Made by a program: the position numbers and the translations under genes. This document shows positions 8,994 through 17,905 of a DNA stretch of 64,000 bases, in pieces (positions within the stretch are counted from its first letter, which is position 1; the number at the start of each line of letters is the position of its first letter). The stretch lies in assembly GCA_028716975.1 (NCBI GenBank), contig JAQUOU010000002.1, positions 238,841 to 302,840 on the forward strand, given 5' to 3'. The DNA is from Methylobacter sp. GTDB taxonomy: Bacteria > Pseudomonadota > Gammaproteobacteria > Methylococcales > Methylomonadaceae. Below the pieces are notes generated by a model, which saw only the letters and a program-made list of their open reading frames with translations, was not told the origin of the DNA and did no database searches.

Positions 8994-9581
8994 ATGGCTA
9001 TTAATTTACAAAAAGGACAAAAAATATCGTTGTCCAAAGAGTCAGGCGGGGCTTTGACTAAAGTTGTCATGGGCTTAGGTTGGGACGCTAAAAAAAGCGG
9101 CGGACTTTTAGGCGGCATGTTTGGCGGAGGCAGCGGGGCTGTCGATTTGGACGCGTCTTGCGTGCTATTCGATGAGAATAAAAAAGTAGTCGATACGGTC
9201 TGGTTCAGGCAGTTGAAAAGCAAGGACGGCAGCATTGTTCATACCGGCGATAATCGCACCGGCGAAGGCGAGGGCGATGATGAGCAGATCATTGTCAACC
9301 TGGATAAAATTCCGGCCAATGTCAAGTCACTGGTTTTTACGGTCAATTCCTTTACCAACCAAACGTTTGATTCCATTGAAAATGCCTATTGCCGCATGGT
9401 TGACAGCAGCAATAACAAGGAAATCGCCCGTTATACATTGACTGCGCAAGGTTCTCATACCGCACAAATCATGGCTAAGGTTTACCTGCATAACGGCGAA
9501 TGGAAAATGCACGCGATTGGTGAAACTGGAAGTGGCCGGACGATTGAAGGACTGTTGCCGCAAATTATCACTCACTTATAA
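8994..9581 (+). CDS. TerD family protein with Gly-rich insertion (copy 3)
   Basis: A 195-residue TerD domain protein, more diverged than the first two. It has VMGLGWDAKKSGG, VDLDASCVLF, GDNRTGEGEGDDEQ and RYTLTAQGSHTAQIM. Between the first strand and the DLDAS motif lies a glycine-rich stretch (SGGLLGGMFGGGSG), a feature I associate with the TerZ/TerF-like branch. The calcium-site acidic residues are present. AGGAGG precedes the start. The ATP-grasp gene begins 10 bases after its stop, so it probably leads the biosynthetic part of the Ter operon. Confidence 0.92.
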   Translation: MAINLQKGQKISLSKESGGALTKVVMGLGWDAKKSGGLLGGMFGGGSGAVDLDASCVLFDENKKVVDTVWFRQLKSKDGSIVHTGDNRTGEGEGDDEQIIVNLDKIPANVKSLVFTVNSFTNQTFDSIENAYCRMVDSSNNKEIARYTLTAQGSHTAQIMAKVYLHNGEWKMHAIGETGSGRTIEGLLPQIITHL

Positions 9582-9591
9582 CCGCTTGCCG

Positions 9592-10632
9592 ATGAGAATC
9601 TGGTTTAACAAAACTTTTTCTTCAATACATTCAGTTCTTGGCAATCTCCGCCAACCGGTTCAGTCCGGCCAACTTATCCTGGTTTGCACTCACACGCATT
9701 GGACAGCCGCGGCATTCCTGGCGGCCGATGAAACCTGGCTCGAACCTGAGGATCTGACCGGACAGGATTATGTCGAGTGGTGTATTAATTTTTGCCAAAG
9801 CCACAAAATCGACTTGTTTTGGCCGGGCAAAGAAGCCACTCTCATCAGCAAACACCACGACCTGTTTCAAGCAGCAGGCGTGCGCGTCTTGTCGGTTGCC
9901 GACTATGAAACACTCTCATTACTGCATAATAAGGCGCTTTTTTACACGTCCTTGAGTAGCGATGTGGCTGAAGTTATGGACTTTATCGCTGTTAATGACA
10001 GTGATGCATTCGACAGAGCTGTTTCGGAGTTATCGCCAAAACATGAAAAGCTTTGCGTTAAACCGGCGGTCTCCGTATTCGGGTTGGGCTTTCGTATTCT
10101 GGATGTGCAGCGCAACAGCATTACGCATCTATTAAACGGCGTTGAATACCAGATACCGCTTAACGAGTTGTGGCAGGGCATGTATAACATTGCCCAATTC
10201 GATACGCTGTTAGTCATGGAATATTTGGACGGGCATGAGTGGAGCGTGGATTGTGCGGGGCGGCACGGCGAATTACTGTGCGCTGTGCAAAGAAAAAAAC
10301 TGCTGTTGGCAGGCCGGGGGCAAATCATCGACAATAACGTTGAAATTGCCGGCATGGTGGCAAGGCTTACTCAGCGCTATAAATTGAATGGCTTATTCAA
10401 TATCCAGTTCAAGGAAGGCGCAGATGGCGTGCGCTTGCTGGAAATAAATCCGCGACCTTCGGGCGGGGTCGGTATGGCGTGTCTGGCCGGTGCGAATTTG
10501 GCCCGGATTGCCTTGCAGGGCATTGCCGGAGAGACTCCGCTTACACCGCCGGTTATTCATTATGGGCGAAGGGTTACCGAAATCAACACGCCGGTAGTAT
10601 TGACAGAGCTTGCGGCACCTTGCCCCCTATAA
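9592..10632 (+). CDS. ATP-grasp enzyme of the Ter biosynthetic module
   Basis: This ~346-residue protein has an ATP-grasp fold: a lysine-bearing strand (KLCVKPAVSVFG), a glutamate strand (LVMEYLDGHEWSVD) and the metal-binding end LLEINPRPSGGVGMA. ATP-grasp enzymes join a carboxylate to an amine or thiol through an acyl-phosphate. In Ter clusters this gene accompanies PRTase, TRSP, HAD, StiP and CitE-like genes in a predicted pathway to a nucleoside-like metabolite (analysis by Anantharaman, Iyer and Aravind). The ATG at 9592, ten bases after the terD stop, is chosen; a longer reading frame would overlap terD with no added homology. Its stop TAA shares a base with the next ATG. The substrate is unknown. 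Confidence 0.85.
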   Translation: MRIWFNKTFSSIHSVLGNLRQPVQSGQLILVCTHTHWTAAAFLAADETWLEPEDLTGQDYVEWCINFCQSHKIDLFWPGKEATLISKHHDLFQAAGVRVLSVADYETLSLLHNKALFYTSLSSDVAEVMDFIAVNDSDAFDRAVSELSPKHEKLCVKPAVSVFGLGFRILDVQRNSITHLLNGVEYQIPLNELWQGMYNIAQFDTLLVMEYLDGHEWSVDCAGRHGELLCAVQRKKLLLAGRGQIIDNNVEIAGMVARLTQRYKLNGLFNIQFKEGADGVRLLEINPRPSGGVGMACLAGANLARIALQGIAGETPLTPPVIHYGRRVTEINTPVVLTELAAPCPL

Positions 10633-11822
10633 TGCAGAAAACATTTTCCATTAAACTGGATACAGGTACTCTGCATCTGGAGGTAGAACCCGGGCGCATC
10701 CCTTTAAACCGATTGCTGGGTTTTGCGGCACGGGTGAGCAGCAAGCGAAAATTTTTACTGGTGAGTAAGTTATTGGGAAAACACTATCCGGTTTCGCCGC
10801 AAAGAATGAGCTGGTCGTACCGGGTGCTCGCCAAACGCATCATAAAAAGCGGGGCAGGAGGCGAGTCGCTCTGGATCGGCATGGCGGAAACAGCAACCGG
10901 CTTAGGTTACGGAGTATTTGAAGCTGCCAGTCATGCAGGGATAAAGGACAGTTTATTCATACAAACCACCCGTTATCATCTGGAAGGTAACGAACGCCTT
11001 GAATTTGAAGAGGCGCATAGTCATGCGACAGACTTTTTCTTGTATTATCCTGATGACCCATCACAGCGTGACAGATTTCTTAACGCAAAAACTCTGGTAT
11101 TAATAGACGACGAGATCAGTACGGGGAAAACCTTTTTACGCCTGATCAAGGCTTATCAAGCCGTTAACCCTCATTTGTCCAGGATTTTAATCGTGAGTCT
11201 GTGCGTATTCGCCCATCCTGAGGACCGGGAATTTTTAGAAGTTCAGTCGGCAATACCGGTTGAGTGGATTTGTTTCAGGCAGGGTCTTTTGCGATTTGAA
11301 GATAGCCTAAATTTCGACATCGACAATATCACCGTGAATGTTTCGAGTAACGGAAACTGTAAAAAAGATCTGCTGGCCTGGCCGGGAAGGCTGGGTATGA
11401 ATGCAGCGATCAGTTTAGAAACGGATACAGTGGAGACACTGGCGGCTCATTTCAGGACGCCCGGTGACCCGCGGCCGATTCTGGTGCTGGGCACGGGCGA
11501 ATGCAACGCACCGGCCTATCTGCTGGGACGGGAGCTGGAACGCAAGGGCTTTAAGGTCATGGTGCAAAGCACAACGCGCTCGCCTATCCATTTAGGCAAT
11601 GATATTCGTTCAATTTGCCAATTTGAAGACAACTATCAGGACAATATTCCCAATTATATTTACAACATGAACCCTGATGATTACCGCGAAATAATTCTCT
11701 GTCATGAAACGCCTATCTGCGCTCCGCTTAGCGGCCGGCTGGCCGATTGGCAGGCAATCAGCGCCAGGTTTGAACTAAATCCCCAATCGTTTTATGCAAA
11801 GCTACATTTTTTTAGACCTTGA
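10632..11822 (+). CDS. Phosphoribosyltransferase-TRSP domain protein of the Ter module
   Basis: The protein has ~396 residues. The N-terminal half is a PRTase domain with the PRPP-loop TLVLIDDEISTGKTF around residues 155-170. The C-terminal ~130 residues match the TRSP domain, with the name-giving TTRSPI near residue 313 and LVLGTGECNAPAYLLG before it. Such proteins are predicted to transfer or cleave a phosphoribosyl group during synthesis of a nucleoside-like compound. The start ATG overlaps the previous TAA (TAATG), indicating translational coupling; a longer upstream frame is a shadow of the ATP-grasp gene. The gene overlaps the next one by 29 bases. Confidence 0.85.
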   Translation: MQKTFSIKLDTGTLHLEVEPGRIPLNRLLGFAARVSSKRKFLLVSKLLGKHYPVSPQRMSWSYRVLAKRIIKSGAGGESLWIGMAETATGLGYGVFEAASHAGIKDSLFIQTTRYHLEGNERLEFEEAHSHATDFFLYYPDDPSQRDRFLNAKTLVLIDDEISTGKTFLRLIKAYQAVNPHLSRILIVSLCVFAHPEDREFLEVQSAIPVEWICFRQGLLRFEDSLNFDIDNITVNVSSNGNCKKDLLAWPGRLGMNAAISLETDTVETLAAHFRTPGDPRPILVLGTGECNAPAYLLGRELERKGFKVMVQSTTRSPIHLGNDIRSICQFEDNYQDNIPNYIYNMNPDDYREIILCHETPICAPLSGRLADWQAISARFELNPQSFYAKLHFFRP

Positions 11823-12549
11823 TGACACGCTGTTTCAGTCGATAAAAAAATGCGCAGTTAACGGCAATGACCCGGATTTAAAAGCGCTGGCGTATCTCAA
11901 GGATGGTTCGCCCATCTCCTATGCAACGGCCAAGCAGCAATGGTTGTGGCAATGGCTATCCCAGGGCTTCAGGATCGTGCCGGTCACTGCCCGTAACCAT
12001 AATGCTTTTAACCGCGTGGATCTTCCGTTCCGAGAAGACGTTATATTGAATCATGGCGCCATTATCCTGGATAAAAACCGGAATCTTGATAAGTCCTGGA
12101 TGAGAGCCATGCTGGCATCGTTGCCTATGTATCAGGAGAAGCTGCTGGATATCTGGAATGATGTCGAGGCTCATACAAAAAAGCATGCGGGATTAAATCC
12201 CCGGCTAATCAGCGACTTTGACACCACATGGTATGGCGTGATCAAGCATACGGACGGCAATGAAATGTCGCTGAAAACCTTGCTGGATACGGTGATCGAA
12301 CCTCATCCAGCCATTCGCGACGGCAGCCTGTATTGGCATTTTAACGGCAACAACCTGGCGATATTGCCGAAAACCGTCAATAAGGAAAGCGCAGTTAGCT
12401 ATTTGATCGAGTCTTACCGGCAGCATGACGGGGAATTATTGACTTTTGGCGCAGGCGACAGCCGGACCGATGCGCCCTTCATGTCATTGTGCGACTATGC
12501 GTTAATTCCAAAAAATACGCAATTATCCCGACTAATGGCTACTGTATAA
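11794..12549 (+). CDS. HAD-superfamily hydrolase of the Ter module
   Basis: A 251-residue HAD phosphatase-like protein. Motif I is at the very N-terminus (FLDLDDTLF, nucleophile Asp in DxD). A threonine-containing VTARN stretch serves as motif II, and the acidic motif IV is GAGDSRTDAPF near residue 220. In the Ter biosynthetic module it would remove a phosphate from an intermediate; this is inferred from context. It overlaps the 3' end of the PRTase-TRSP gene by 29 bases, so it is part of the same transcript. A 95-base gap holding a palindromic repeat separates it from the next gene. Confidence 0.85.
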   Translation: MQSYIFLDLDDTLFQSIKKCAVNGNDPDLKALAYLKDGSPISYATAKQQWLWQWLSQGFRIVPVTARNHNAFNRVDLPFREDVILNHGAIILDKNRNLDKSWMRAMLASLPMYQEKLLDIWNDVEAHTKKHAGLNPRLISDFDTTWYGVIKHTDGNEMSLKTLLDTVIEPHPAIRDGSLYWHFNGNNLAILPKTVNKESAVSYLIESYRQHDGELLTFGAGDSRTDAPFMSLCDYALIPKNTQLSRLMATV

Positions 12550-12572
12550 TAAATAACGTGTATTTCATCGTC

Positions 12573-12595
12573 ATTCCGGCATGGATTGCCGGAAT
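12573..12595. repeat. REP-like palindrome inside the Ter operon
   Basis: ATTCCGGCA-TGGAT-TGCCGGAAT is a perfect 9-bp stem with a five-base loop, in the context GTCATTCCGGCATGG. This type of short palindromic repeat is common between genes in many proteobacteria. It lies in the only sizeable gap of the biosynthetic operon (12550-12644) and might lower expression of the downstream genes. Confidence 0.55.
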
Positions 12596-12644
12596 CCAGT
12601 ATCCATGGACGGAGCAATACTATGCTTGTTATAACTAGGCAGTT

Positions 12645-13745
12645 ATGGCTATGGTACCGTTTACCGGCAGCTATACATTAGACGACGTGCAGTTTTTATT
12701 AAAACCTATTGCGGTTCTAGATACGCCTGTCGAGATAAAGGAATCCATGATACAGTCGGGCAGGAAGCATTATTCTGAAATGCTGACGCATGAATCTTTG
12801 CCATCCGATGAATATTTGAATCTTTTTCATCAGGCGATGGCGTTGAACCAGGATCGCATGGCCGAGCATCTCTTGACGCTGGCTGAACGCATTCTGGCAA
12901 CGCGCGCGGGTGGAATAACCCTGGTTTCGCTGGCGCGGGCCGGCACGCCGGTCGGGGTGTTATTAAAACACGTGCTGAAGCGTTATTCTGGACAGGAAGC
13001 CGCGCATTATTCGATTTCCATTATCAGGGATATCGGCATAGACCAAAACGCGCTGCGCTTTATTTTGCAGAGTCACTCAGCGGAATCTTTAGTGTTTGTC
13101 GATGGCTGGACTGGAAAAGGCGTTATTGCCAGGCAGTTGGAAAACAGCCTGGATGATTTTGCCGTCAGCGACGGCATTAAAATTCCTGCCGAACTTTATG
13201 TGCTGACTGACCTGTCCGGCTTCGCCGCGGTTGCGGCCTCGTCTGAAGACTATCTGATTCCGTCGAGTATCCTGAACGCCACGGTATCGGGCTTAACCAG
13301 CCGGTCGGTCTACGATAAAAATCAATTGAGTCCTGACGATTTTCATGGCTGTTTATATTATGGCCAGTTTGTCCGGCAGGATTTGTCGAAATATTTTATT
13401 GAGGCGATTCTCGGCAGAACAGATAGTATATGGAAAAAAAAACGCGCTCGAAAGTCAACAGTTGCCGAGCTGGATTGCCGGCAATTACAATCTGTTTCCA
13501 GGCAATTTTTGCAATGGATTGCCGGACGATATGGGATTACCGACTACAACCATATCAAGCCCGGCATAGGCGAAGCCACACGCGTATTGTTACGCCGCCA
13601 GGCCCAGCTCTTACTGTTACAGGAAACGGAATCAGAGGCAACCCGGCATTTGCATTGGCTGGCGCAGTCCAAGTCTATTCCTGTAGAAATTATTTCGAAT
13701 CTTCCCTATAGAGCCGCGGCCTTAATCAAGGAGGTTAAGACATGA
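12645..13745 (+). CDS. StiP-type PRTase with C-terminal Pelota-like domain (Ter module)
   Basis: The 366-residue protein matches the family often labelled cysteine protease StiP, re-interpreted as a PRTase (PRTase_1). It begins with the conserved FTGSYTLDDVQFLL, has an SLARAGTPVG segment, and a PRPP-loop-like FVDGWTGKG near residue 150. The last ~60 residues (PGIGEATRVLLRR to LPYRAAALIKE) look like the Pelota/L7Ae-like RNA-binding domain commonly attached to this family. It is the second PRTase-like enzyme of the module. I chose the ATG at 12645; an ATG two codons later is also possible. The stop overlaps the CitE-like gene's start (ATGA). Confidence 0.82.
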   Translation: MAMVPFTGSYTLDDVQFLLKPIAVLDTPVEIKESMIQSGRKHYSEMLTHESLPSDEYLNLFHQAMALNQDRMAEHLLTLAERILATRAGGITLVSLARAGTPVGVLLKHVLKRYSGQEAAHYSISIIRDIGIDQNALRFILQSHSAESLVFVDGWTGKGVIARQLENSLDDFAVSDGIKIPAELYVLTDLSGFAAVAASSEDYLIPSSILNATVSGLTSRSVYDKNQLSPDDFHGCLYYGQFVRQDLSKYFIEAILGRTDSIWKKKRARKSTVAELDCRQLQSVSRQFLQWIAGRYGITDYNHIKPGIGEATRVLLRRQAQLLLLQETESEATRHLHWLAQSKSIPVEIISNLPYRAAALIKEVKT

Positions 13746-14692
13746 AAATGCAACCGTTGCCACTGCCATCCCGGTCTTTTTCACCCTGGTTTTTAGGCGC
13801 TCCGCTTTATATGCCGGCCAACAGGCGCGACATTATAGAAATCGCAAACGGCGAAAAACTTCCTGTGCTGCGCTCGATGATTTTTTGCACGGAAGACGCT
13901 TTGTCCCGGTCGGATGTGGAAAGCAGTCTTCGCCATCTCGGTTTATGTCTGCAAGCCTTCAGGCAAGCTCCCCAGCGTTTTCGTTTTATCCGCGCCCGGA
14001 GTCCTGAAATTCTGGCGCGTTTACTGGATCTTCCGCATATTGAAAAGGTGGACGGGTTTGTTTTACCGAAATTCAATGAGCATAATTTTTCCGCTTACTT
14101 TGATCAGTTGAAAGAGACTTCTTTTAAGGTAATGCCAACCCTGGAGACAAAAGAGACATTTGATCTCAATGCCATGTGCGCATTGCGGCAGGCTTTGCTT
14201 CAGGGCGGGATTTTCCAGCGGATATTAATGCTGCGGATTGGTGGTAACGATCTGATGAATATTTTAGGTATTCGCAGGCCGAGAAATTTGACGCTTTATG
14301 AAACGCCTTTAGGCAATGTCATTTCGCAACTGGTAACCGTGTTTAAGCCTTACGGGTTCTCATTGTCGGCGCCTGTGTTTGAATATCTTGATGATACGCA
14401 AACCTTGCAAAAAGAAATCCGTCTGGATCTGGCGCATGGTTTAATCGGCAAAACCGCCATCCATCCGTCACAGGTAGCAGCTATTGAATCAGCTTATATC
14501 GTCGATACGGAAGACTATGAAATGGCAATCACTTTAAACGGCGGCACGGCCCCGGCGGTTTTTCGAATGCATGATGCAATGTGTGAAGTGGCAACCCATA
14601 CGCAATGGGCGGAGGGCATTATAGACAGGCAGCTGTGTTACGGTAATAGGGAGTCGCTGCCCTTTCCCGAGTATTCGGAATTATCTTTTTAG
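13742..14692 (+). CDS. CitE-like HpcH/HpaI aldolase/lyase (Ter module)
   Basis: A 316-residue TIM-barrel protein of the citrate lyase beta/HpcH-HpaI family. Visible marks are RSMIFCTEDAL near the N-terminus, VDGFVLPKF, a metal or substrate loop LRIGGNDLMNILG, and the C-terminal GLIGKTAIHPSQV typical of CitE. These enzymes cleave or form C-C bonds next to a CoA ester or keto acid, using magnesium. Here it belongs to the Ter-linked biosynthetic set, translationally coupled (ATGA) to the StiP-type gene. The true substrate is not known. The next gene, terB, follows after a 91-base gap. Confidence 0.85.
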   Translation: MKMQPLPLPSRSFSPWFLGAPLYMPANRRDIIEIANGEKLPVLRSMIFCTEDALSRSDVESSLRHLGLCLQAFRQAPQRFRFIRARSPEILARLLDLPHIEKVDGFVLPKFNEHNFSAYFDQLKETSFKVMPTLETKETFDLNAMCALRQALLQGGIFQRILMLRIGGNDLMNILGIRRPRNLTLYETPLGNVISQLVTVFKPYGFSLSAPVFEYLDDTQTLQKEIRLDLAHGLIGKTAIHPSQVAAIESAYIVDTEDYEMAITLNGGTAPAVFRMHDAMCEVATHTQWAEGIIDRQLCYGNRESLPFPEYSELSF

Positions 14693-14783
14693 CAGCCAAA
14701 AGATACATAAAATGGGGCGGCAAGCCAATAATAAGTAAAATAGACAGTTAATCATAACAACATACTTAACCGGGAGATCAACA

Positions 14784-15239
14784 ATGAGTTTCGATAGTTT
14801 TCTAAATCAACTAAAAACCAAAGCCAACGAGTTAAAAACGGAAGCCTTGAAATATAAAAACAAGGACTTTCTTAATGCAGCTATGGCAGGCTCAGCATTG
14901 ATTGCAATGGCCGATGGCAGCATTACCTCAGACGAAAAACAGAAAATGATTAAGTTTATCGAAAGCCATGACGCGCTTTCGATTTTTACCACCAGCGACG
15001 TTATCAAGGCGTTCCAGGATTTTGTGGGACAAATTGAATTCGATAAAGACATAGGTGAAGCCAAAGCCTATCAAGCATTAGGCAAGATGAAATCAAATGC
15101 CGAAGCGTCGCGCCTGTTAATCCGTATGATTATCGCGATTGCTTCCGCCGACGGCAATTTTGATGCGGCCGAAAAAAAGGTGGCCGTCAAAATAGCCAAG
15201 GAATTAGCAATTAATCCATCGGAATTTGAACTGGAATAA
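14784..15239 (+). CDS. terB: TerB family tellurite resistance protein
   Basis: This 151-residue all-helical protein matches TerB. It has two acidic helix-loop segments, MADGSITSDEKQKM and ASADGNFDAAEKKVA, that form the divalent metal site. An AACCGGGAGATC ribosome site lies before the ATG. TerB is thought to link membrane-bound TerC with cytoplasmic TerD-type proteins; no terC is visible in this window. It closes the Ter cluster and is followed by a strong terminator-like hairpin. Confidence 0.9.
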   Translation: MSFDSFLNQLKTKANELKTEALKYKNKDFLNAAMAGSALIAMADGSITSDEKQKMIKFIESHDALSIFTTSDVIKAFQDFVGQIEFDKDIGEAKAYQALGKMKSNAEASRLLIRMIIAIASADGNFDAAEKKVAVKIAKELAINPSEFELE

Positions 15240-15253
15240 CTGTTTTCCACATG

Positions 15254-15287
15254 GGGGCACACTGAGACTTAAAGCACAGTGTGCCCC
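15254..15287 (+). terminator. Terminator-like hairpin after terB
   Basis: GGGGCACACTG and CAGTGTGCCCC form a perfect 11-bp stem with a 12-base loop, 15 bases after the terB stop. Only a short T-run (TGTTTT) follows a few bases later. Confidence 0.6.
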
Positions 15288-15397
15288 GGCTGTTTTCAGC
15301 ATTGAATGTTATGTTTGAGGGTTAAGCAAAGCCCTATGAAATGGCGTAATTCAATGATAAGTTATCAAGGAATCTCTGAGCTTGGTTAGTCCTCTTA

Positions 15398-15575
15398 TGG
15401 TTCGACAAGGCTCTCCTGCGTGCAATCGAAGGGCTCACCATGAACGGGTTCGACACCCCTCTCCTGAGCGCAGTCGCAGGGATCACCACAAATGGAATCA
15501 ACACAGCCGTTCGTCCTGAGCCTGTCGAAGGAAGCCTGTCGAAGGAAGCCTGCCGAAAGAAGTCGGGCTAAGGAC
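15398..15575. repeat. Dispersed repeat cluster (TTCGACAAGGCTCTCCTGAG family)
   Basis: Several partial and inverted copies of the genome's dispersed repeat stand together: GGTTCGACAAGGCTCTCCTG, GAAGGGCTCACCATGAACGG, CGTTCGTCCTGAGCCTGTCG and a tandem CTGTCGAAGGAAGC. It fills most of the 443-base gap between terB and the convergent IDO gene. A reading frame through it is an artefact of the repeats. Confidence 0.75.
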
Positions 15576-15682
15576 TTAATCACAGATTTCAAACTAAGCA
15601 ATACCGGAGCACTTTGTTAAGTTATTTTCCCCAGCGATTATTTGCCGGGCTATTCTCAATAAAAACAGTCAAAACTGAATCG

Positions 15683-16837
15683 TCAGAGCTTATAGGCTTC
15701 GGTTTCCACAATCAGCTGGTTTAGCCACTGCATGAAAGGTGTACCGCCGGTTCCGCGGGGGTCTTTGACATGCTTGTGAATATATTCGTTGGCCCAGTCG
15801 AAATGCACCTTGCGAAATTCGATAATATTATCGAGTATCGCATTGAACGGTTCCCTGTATTCGGCCCGTTTGATGCTCGGCATCGCCGCTACCTGCTCGA
15901 TATAATACTGGTGCCGCTTCGGCATGTAGCGGCGCATGTCGTCCAGGTGTGCGGTCAGAATGGATGACTGGTGCAGGATTTTCATGAATGCGACCAATAC
16001 CGGGACAATGCTGCTTTGAGCCCCGGTTTCGCCGCGGAAATCGATGGCTTTTTGAGCCACGCCTTCATACACGACATTTTCGAAAAAACGGATGTAAGGT
16101 CTGAAGGTTTTGTAATAAAGACTCGGGTCCATTTTTTCAGGAATCCTTTTCAGAACGGTTACCTGCCGCCCTACGGCCTCGGCAATCCGCCATAAATCGG
16201 GGCCGATATCCGGTTCCGGTACAGTTTTTAAAGCCGTATCAATCCGAGCGATAGCCGCCAGAATGTCGGCGGCAATCGCTTCGATTTCAACGTGAACCAG
16301 AATAAACCAGTGCTCATCGTATAAATGGACAAAATTCTGCAGCGTGTCGATGTTACCTAACGCGATGGGCCGGTCAGTCTGAAAGCGCCGCCAGTTGTAT
16401 AACGCGTAACCGTCGTAACTCAAAATCGGAGGGCGCTCCAGCAGATTGCAGACCTGTACCAGCGGAACGGCGATATTCGACGGTAAAATATGGCACGCAT
16501 CCGCCCCTACCTGATTAATATAGGCGGATGCAAAAAATCCCAGCCTAAGATAATAAAGCCGTAGCTCCGGCAGATTTGCGTCATTGGTTTCACCTTGCCA
16601 GAGCGGGATATTCAGCGTGCGGGCATAAGATCGAAATCCGCTGTCCTTCAGCAGATTGGGTAAGTCCCTGCCGACCTCATCCAGCAGCTTATACGGAGAG
16701 CCGGCCGGGAATGAACCCAGCGGATCCTGTTCTGGAAGAAATCCGCGAATCCCGTAGCTGGGATCCTGGATTTCGCTATCGCTTCCGCCTGTCTCTGATG
16801 GCTCAGTGAATGGCCGCCAATTCGCGTCTTTGCTCAT
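15683..16837 (-). CDS. Indoleamine 2,3-dioxygenase family heme protein
   Basis: The 384-residue protein has the collinear motifs of the IDO family: YGIRGFLPEQDPL, SYDGYALYNWRR, FRGETGAQSSIVP, RHQYYIEQVAAMPSIKR, and the C-terminal GTGGTPFMQWL that shapes the heme pocket. A histidine in FRKVHFDWANEY is a candidate proximal heme ligand. IDO opens the indole ring of tryptophan to N-formylkynurenine; bacterial relatives also include PrnB-like enzymes acting on other indoles. No kynurenine formamidase or kynureninase is nearby, so the substrate is open. It overlaps the 3' end of the upstream heme-oxygenase-like gene by 35 bases, so they form one operon. Confidence 0.87.
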   Translation of the reverse strand: MSKDANWRPFTEPSETGGSDSEIQDPSYGIRGFLPEQDPLGSFPAGSPYKLLDEVGRDLPNLLKDSGFRSYARTLNIPLWQGETNDANLPELRLYYLRLGFFASAYINQVGADACHILPSNIAVPLVQVCNLLERPPILSYDGYALYNWRRFQTDRPIALGNIDTLQNFVHLYDEHWFILVHVEIEAIAADILAAIARIDTALKTVPEPDIGPDLWRIAEAVGRQVTVLKRIPEKMDPSLYYKTFRPYIRFFENVVYEGVAQKAIDFRGETGAQSSIVPVLVAFMKILHQSSILTAHLDDMRRYMPKRHQYYIEQVAAMPSIKRAEYREPFNAILDNIIEFRKVHFDWANEYIHKHVKDPRGTGGTPFMQWLNQLIVETEAYKL

Positions 16838-17705
16838 TCAGACCGTCCCAAAATGCGGCAACGCCGTCCAGCATTTCATTGCCATAACGAATAAAGCCGT
16901 CTTCATCCAGGTCCAGCGTGAAGTAAAGTTCTTCCAGTTCTTCCTGGGTATGCGCGGCGTGTTGAGATTCCAGTTGATCGTGCCAGATAAAAAAGCCTAA
17001 AGGCAGCCCGGCTCCGTTTTTTTCGTTAAATCGCTTGAAGCCCTTGATTAATTGACCCCAGAATCCGGCGGCGGCCCAGTTTTCAACAGCATAACTGGCC
17101 GCCTGGGATACCTGATAGTCGTTTCCGCCATAAAGCCGGATTAATTCATCACAGAAAAACAGGGTGGAGGCGGTTCCGTGTTTTGGCTGGCCTATTTCAG
17201 CAAACGAGAGATCGAGTTTAAGGGCAATGTTATACAGCCATTCAAAATGACCGGCGCCAAAATGAAAGATACCGCCCTCTATGCTGCCGTCCGTCGAACC
17301 GAGATTATCATCCCCGCTGGTTTGCAGGGCTGGTTTGAAGCGAACGCCGATTTCATTCGCCAGAATTTCTTTGGATGCCCGCATGCTTTCCAGCGTATCC
17401 GCATGAATCATCTTGTTCAATTGGGCAATCAGGAACTGATTGGAAAATACCGAGAATTGAATGATAAAAGCCTTTATTTGTATCAGGCTCTGGTCGCCTA
17501 GTTCAAACCATGCCGTGTAAGGATTATCGGTAATAATGCGATGGCTAAGAAGCTCCTTGTTGATACGGCGTTGAAATTTGAGAAAATGTTTGGCTTTATT
17601 GACAGAATATCCTTTTTGCCCCTCACTGAGAGCAATCAATGACGGCATTGTCAAAAATTCAAGATGATACTTTTGCGCAAAACCGGGTAATAATTTATTT
17701 TGCAT
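16803..17705 (-). CDS. Heme-oxygenase-like (possibly diiron) redox enzyme
   Basis: This 300-residue, mostly helical protein fits the iron-containing redox/heme-oxygenase-like (Haem_oxygenas_2) group, not canonical heme oxygenase. Candidate metal ligands sit in the expected order: E118 (ILANEIG), H148/H153 with E155 (GAGHFEW), E208 (SYAVENWAAAGFW), H242-D243 and H249/H252 (WHDQLESQHAAH). Some members are non-heme diiron oxidases that cleave amino or fatty acids. The assignment is by pattern only and the substrate is unknown. It is the first gene of an operon with the IDO homologue and is divergent from hpd across a 200-base intergenic region, so the enzymes may act on related aromatic compounds. 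Confidence 0.6.
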   Translation of the reverse strand: MQNKLLPGFAQKYHLEFLTMPSLIALSEGQKGYSVNKAKHFLKFQRRINKELLSHRIITDNPYTAWFELGDQSLIQIKAFIIQFSVFSNQFLIAQLNKMIHADTLESMRASKEILANEIGVRFKPALQTSGDDNLGSTDGSIEGGIFHFGAGHFEWLYNIALKLDLSFAEIGQPKHGTASTLFFCDELIRLYGGNDYQVSQAASYAVENWAAAGFWGQLIKGFKRFNEKNGAGLPLGFFIWHDQLESQHAAHTQEELEELYFTLDLDEDGFIRYGNEMLDGVAAFWDGLNEQRRELAAIH

Positions 17706-17905
17706 ATTGCGCCTCCTAAAAAGGTTGCGAATTTTATATATCTATTTGACATAATCTGATCCGGATAAGTTTCTAGAATTGCGGTATTGCATAAAATTCT
17801 CACGAAGTTCATTCTGCTCTTTAAATCCGTTTCAGCACAGAAGCAGTGAAACTTAATGGGAACAATGGAGTCTTTATATATATAAAATAAGACGGAGGAC
17901 GTGCA

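Noticed and set aside
15398-15575. Repeat cluster considered as a CRISPR array
   Set aside because: Units are irregular in spacing and orientation, with no unique spacers and no cas genes; they belong to the dispersed repeat family.
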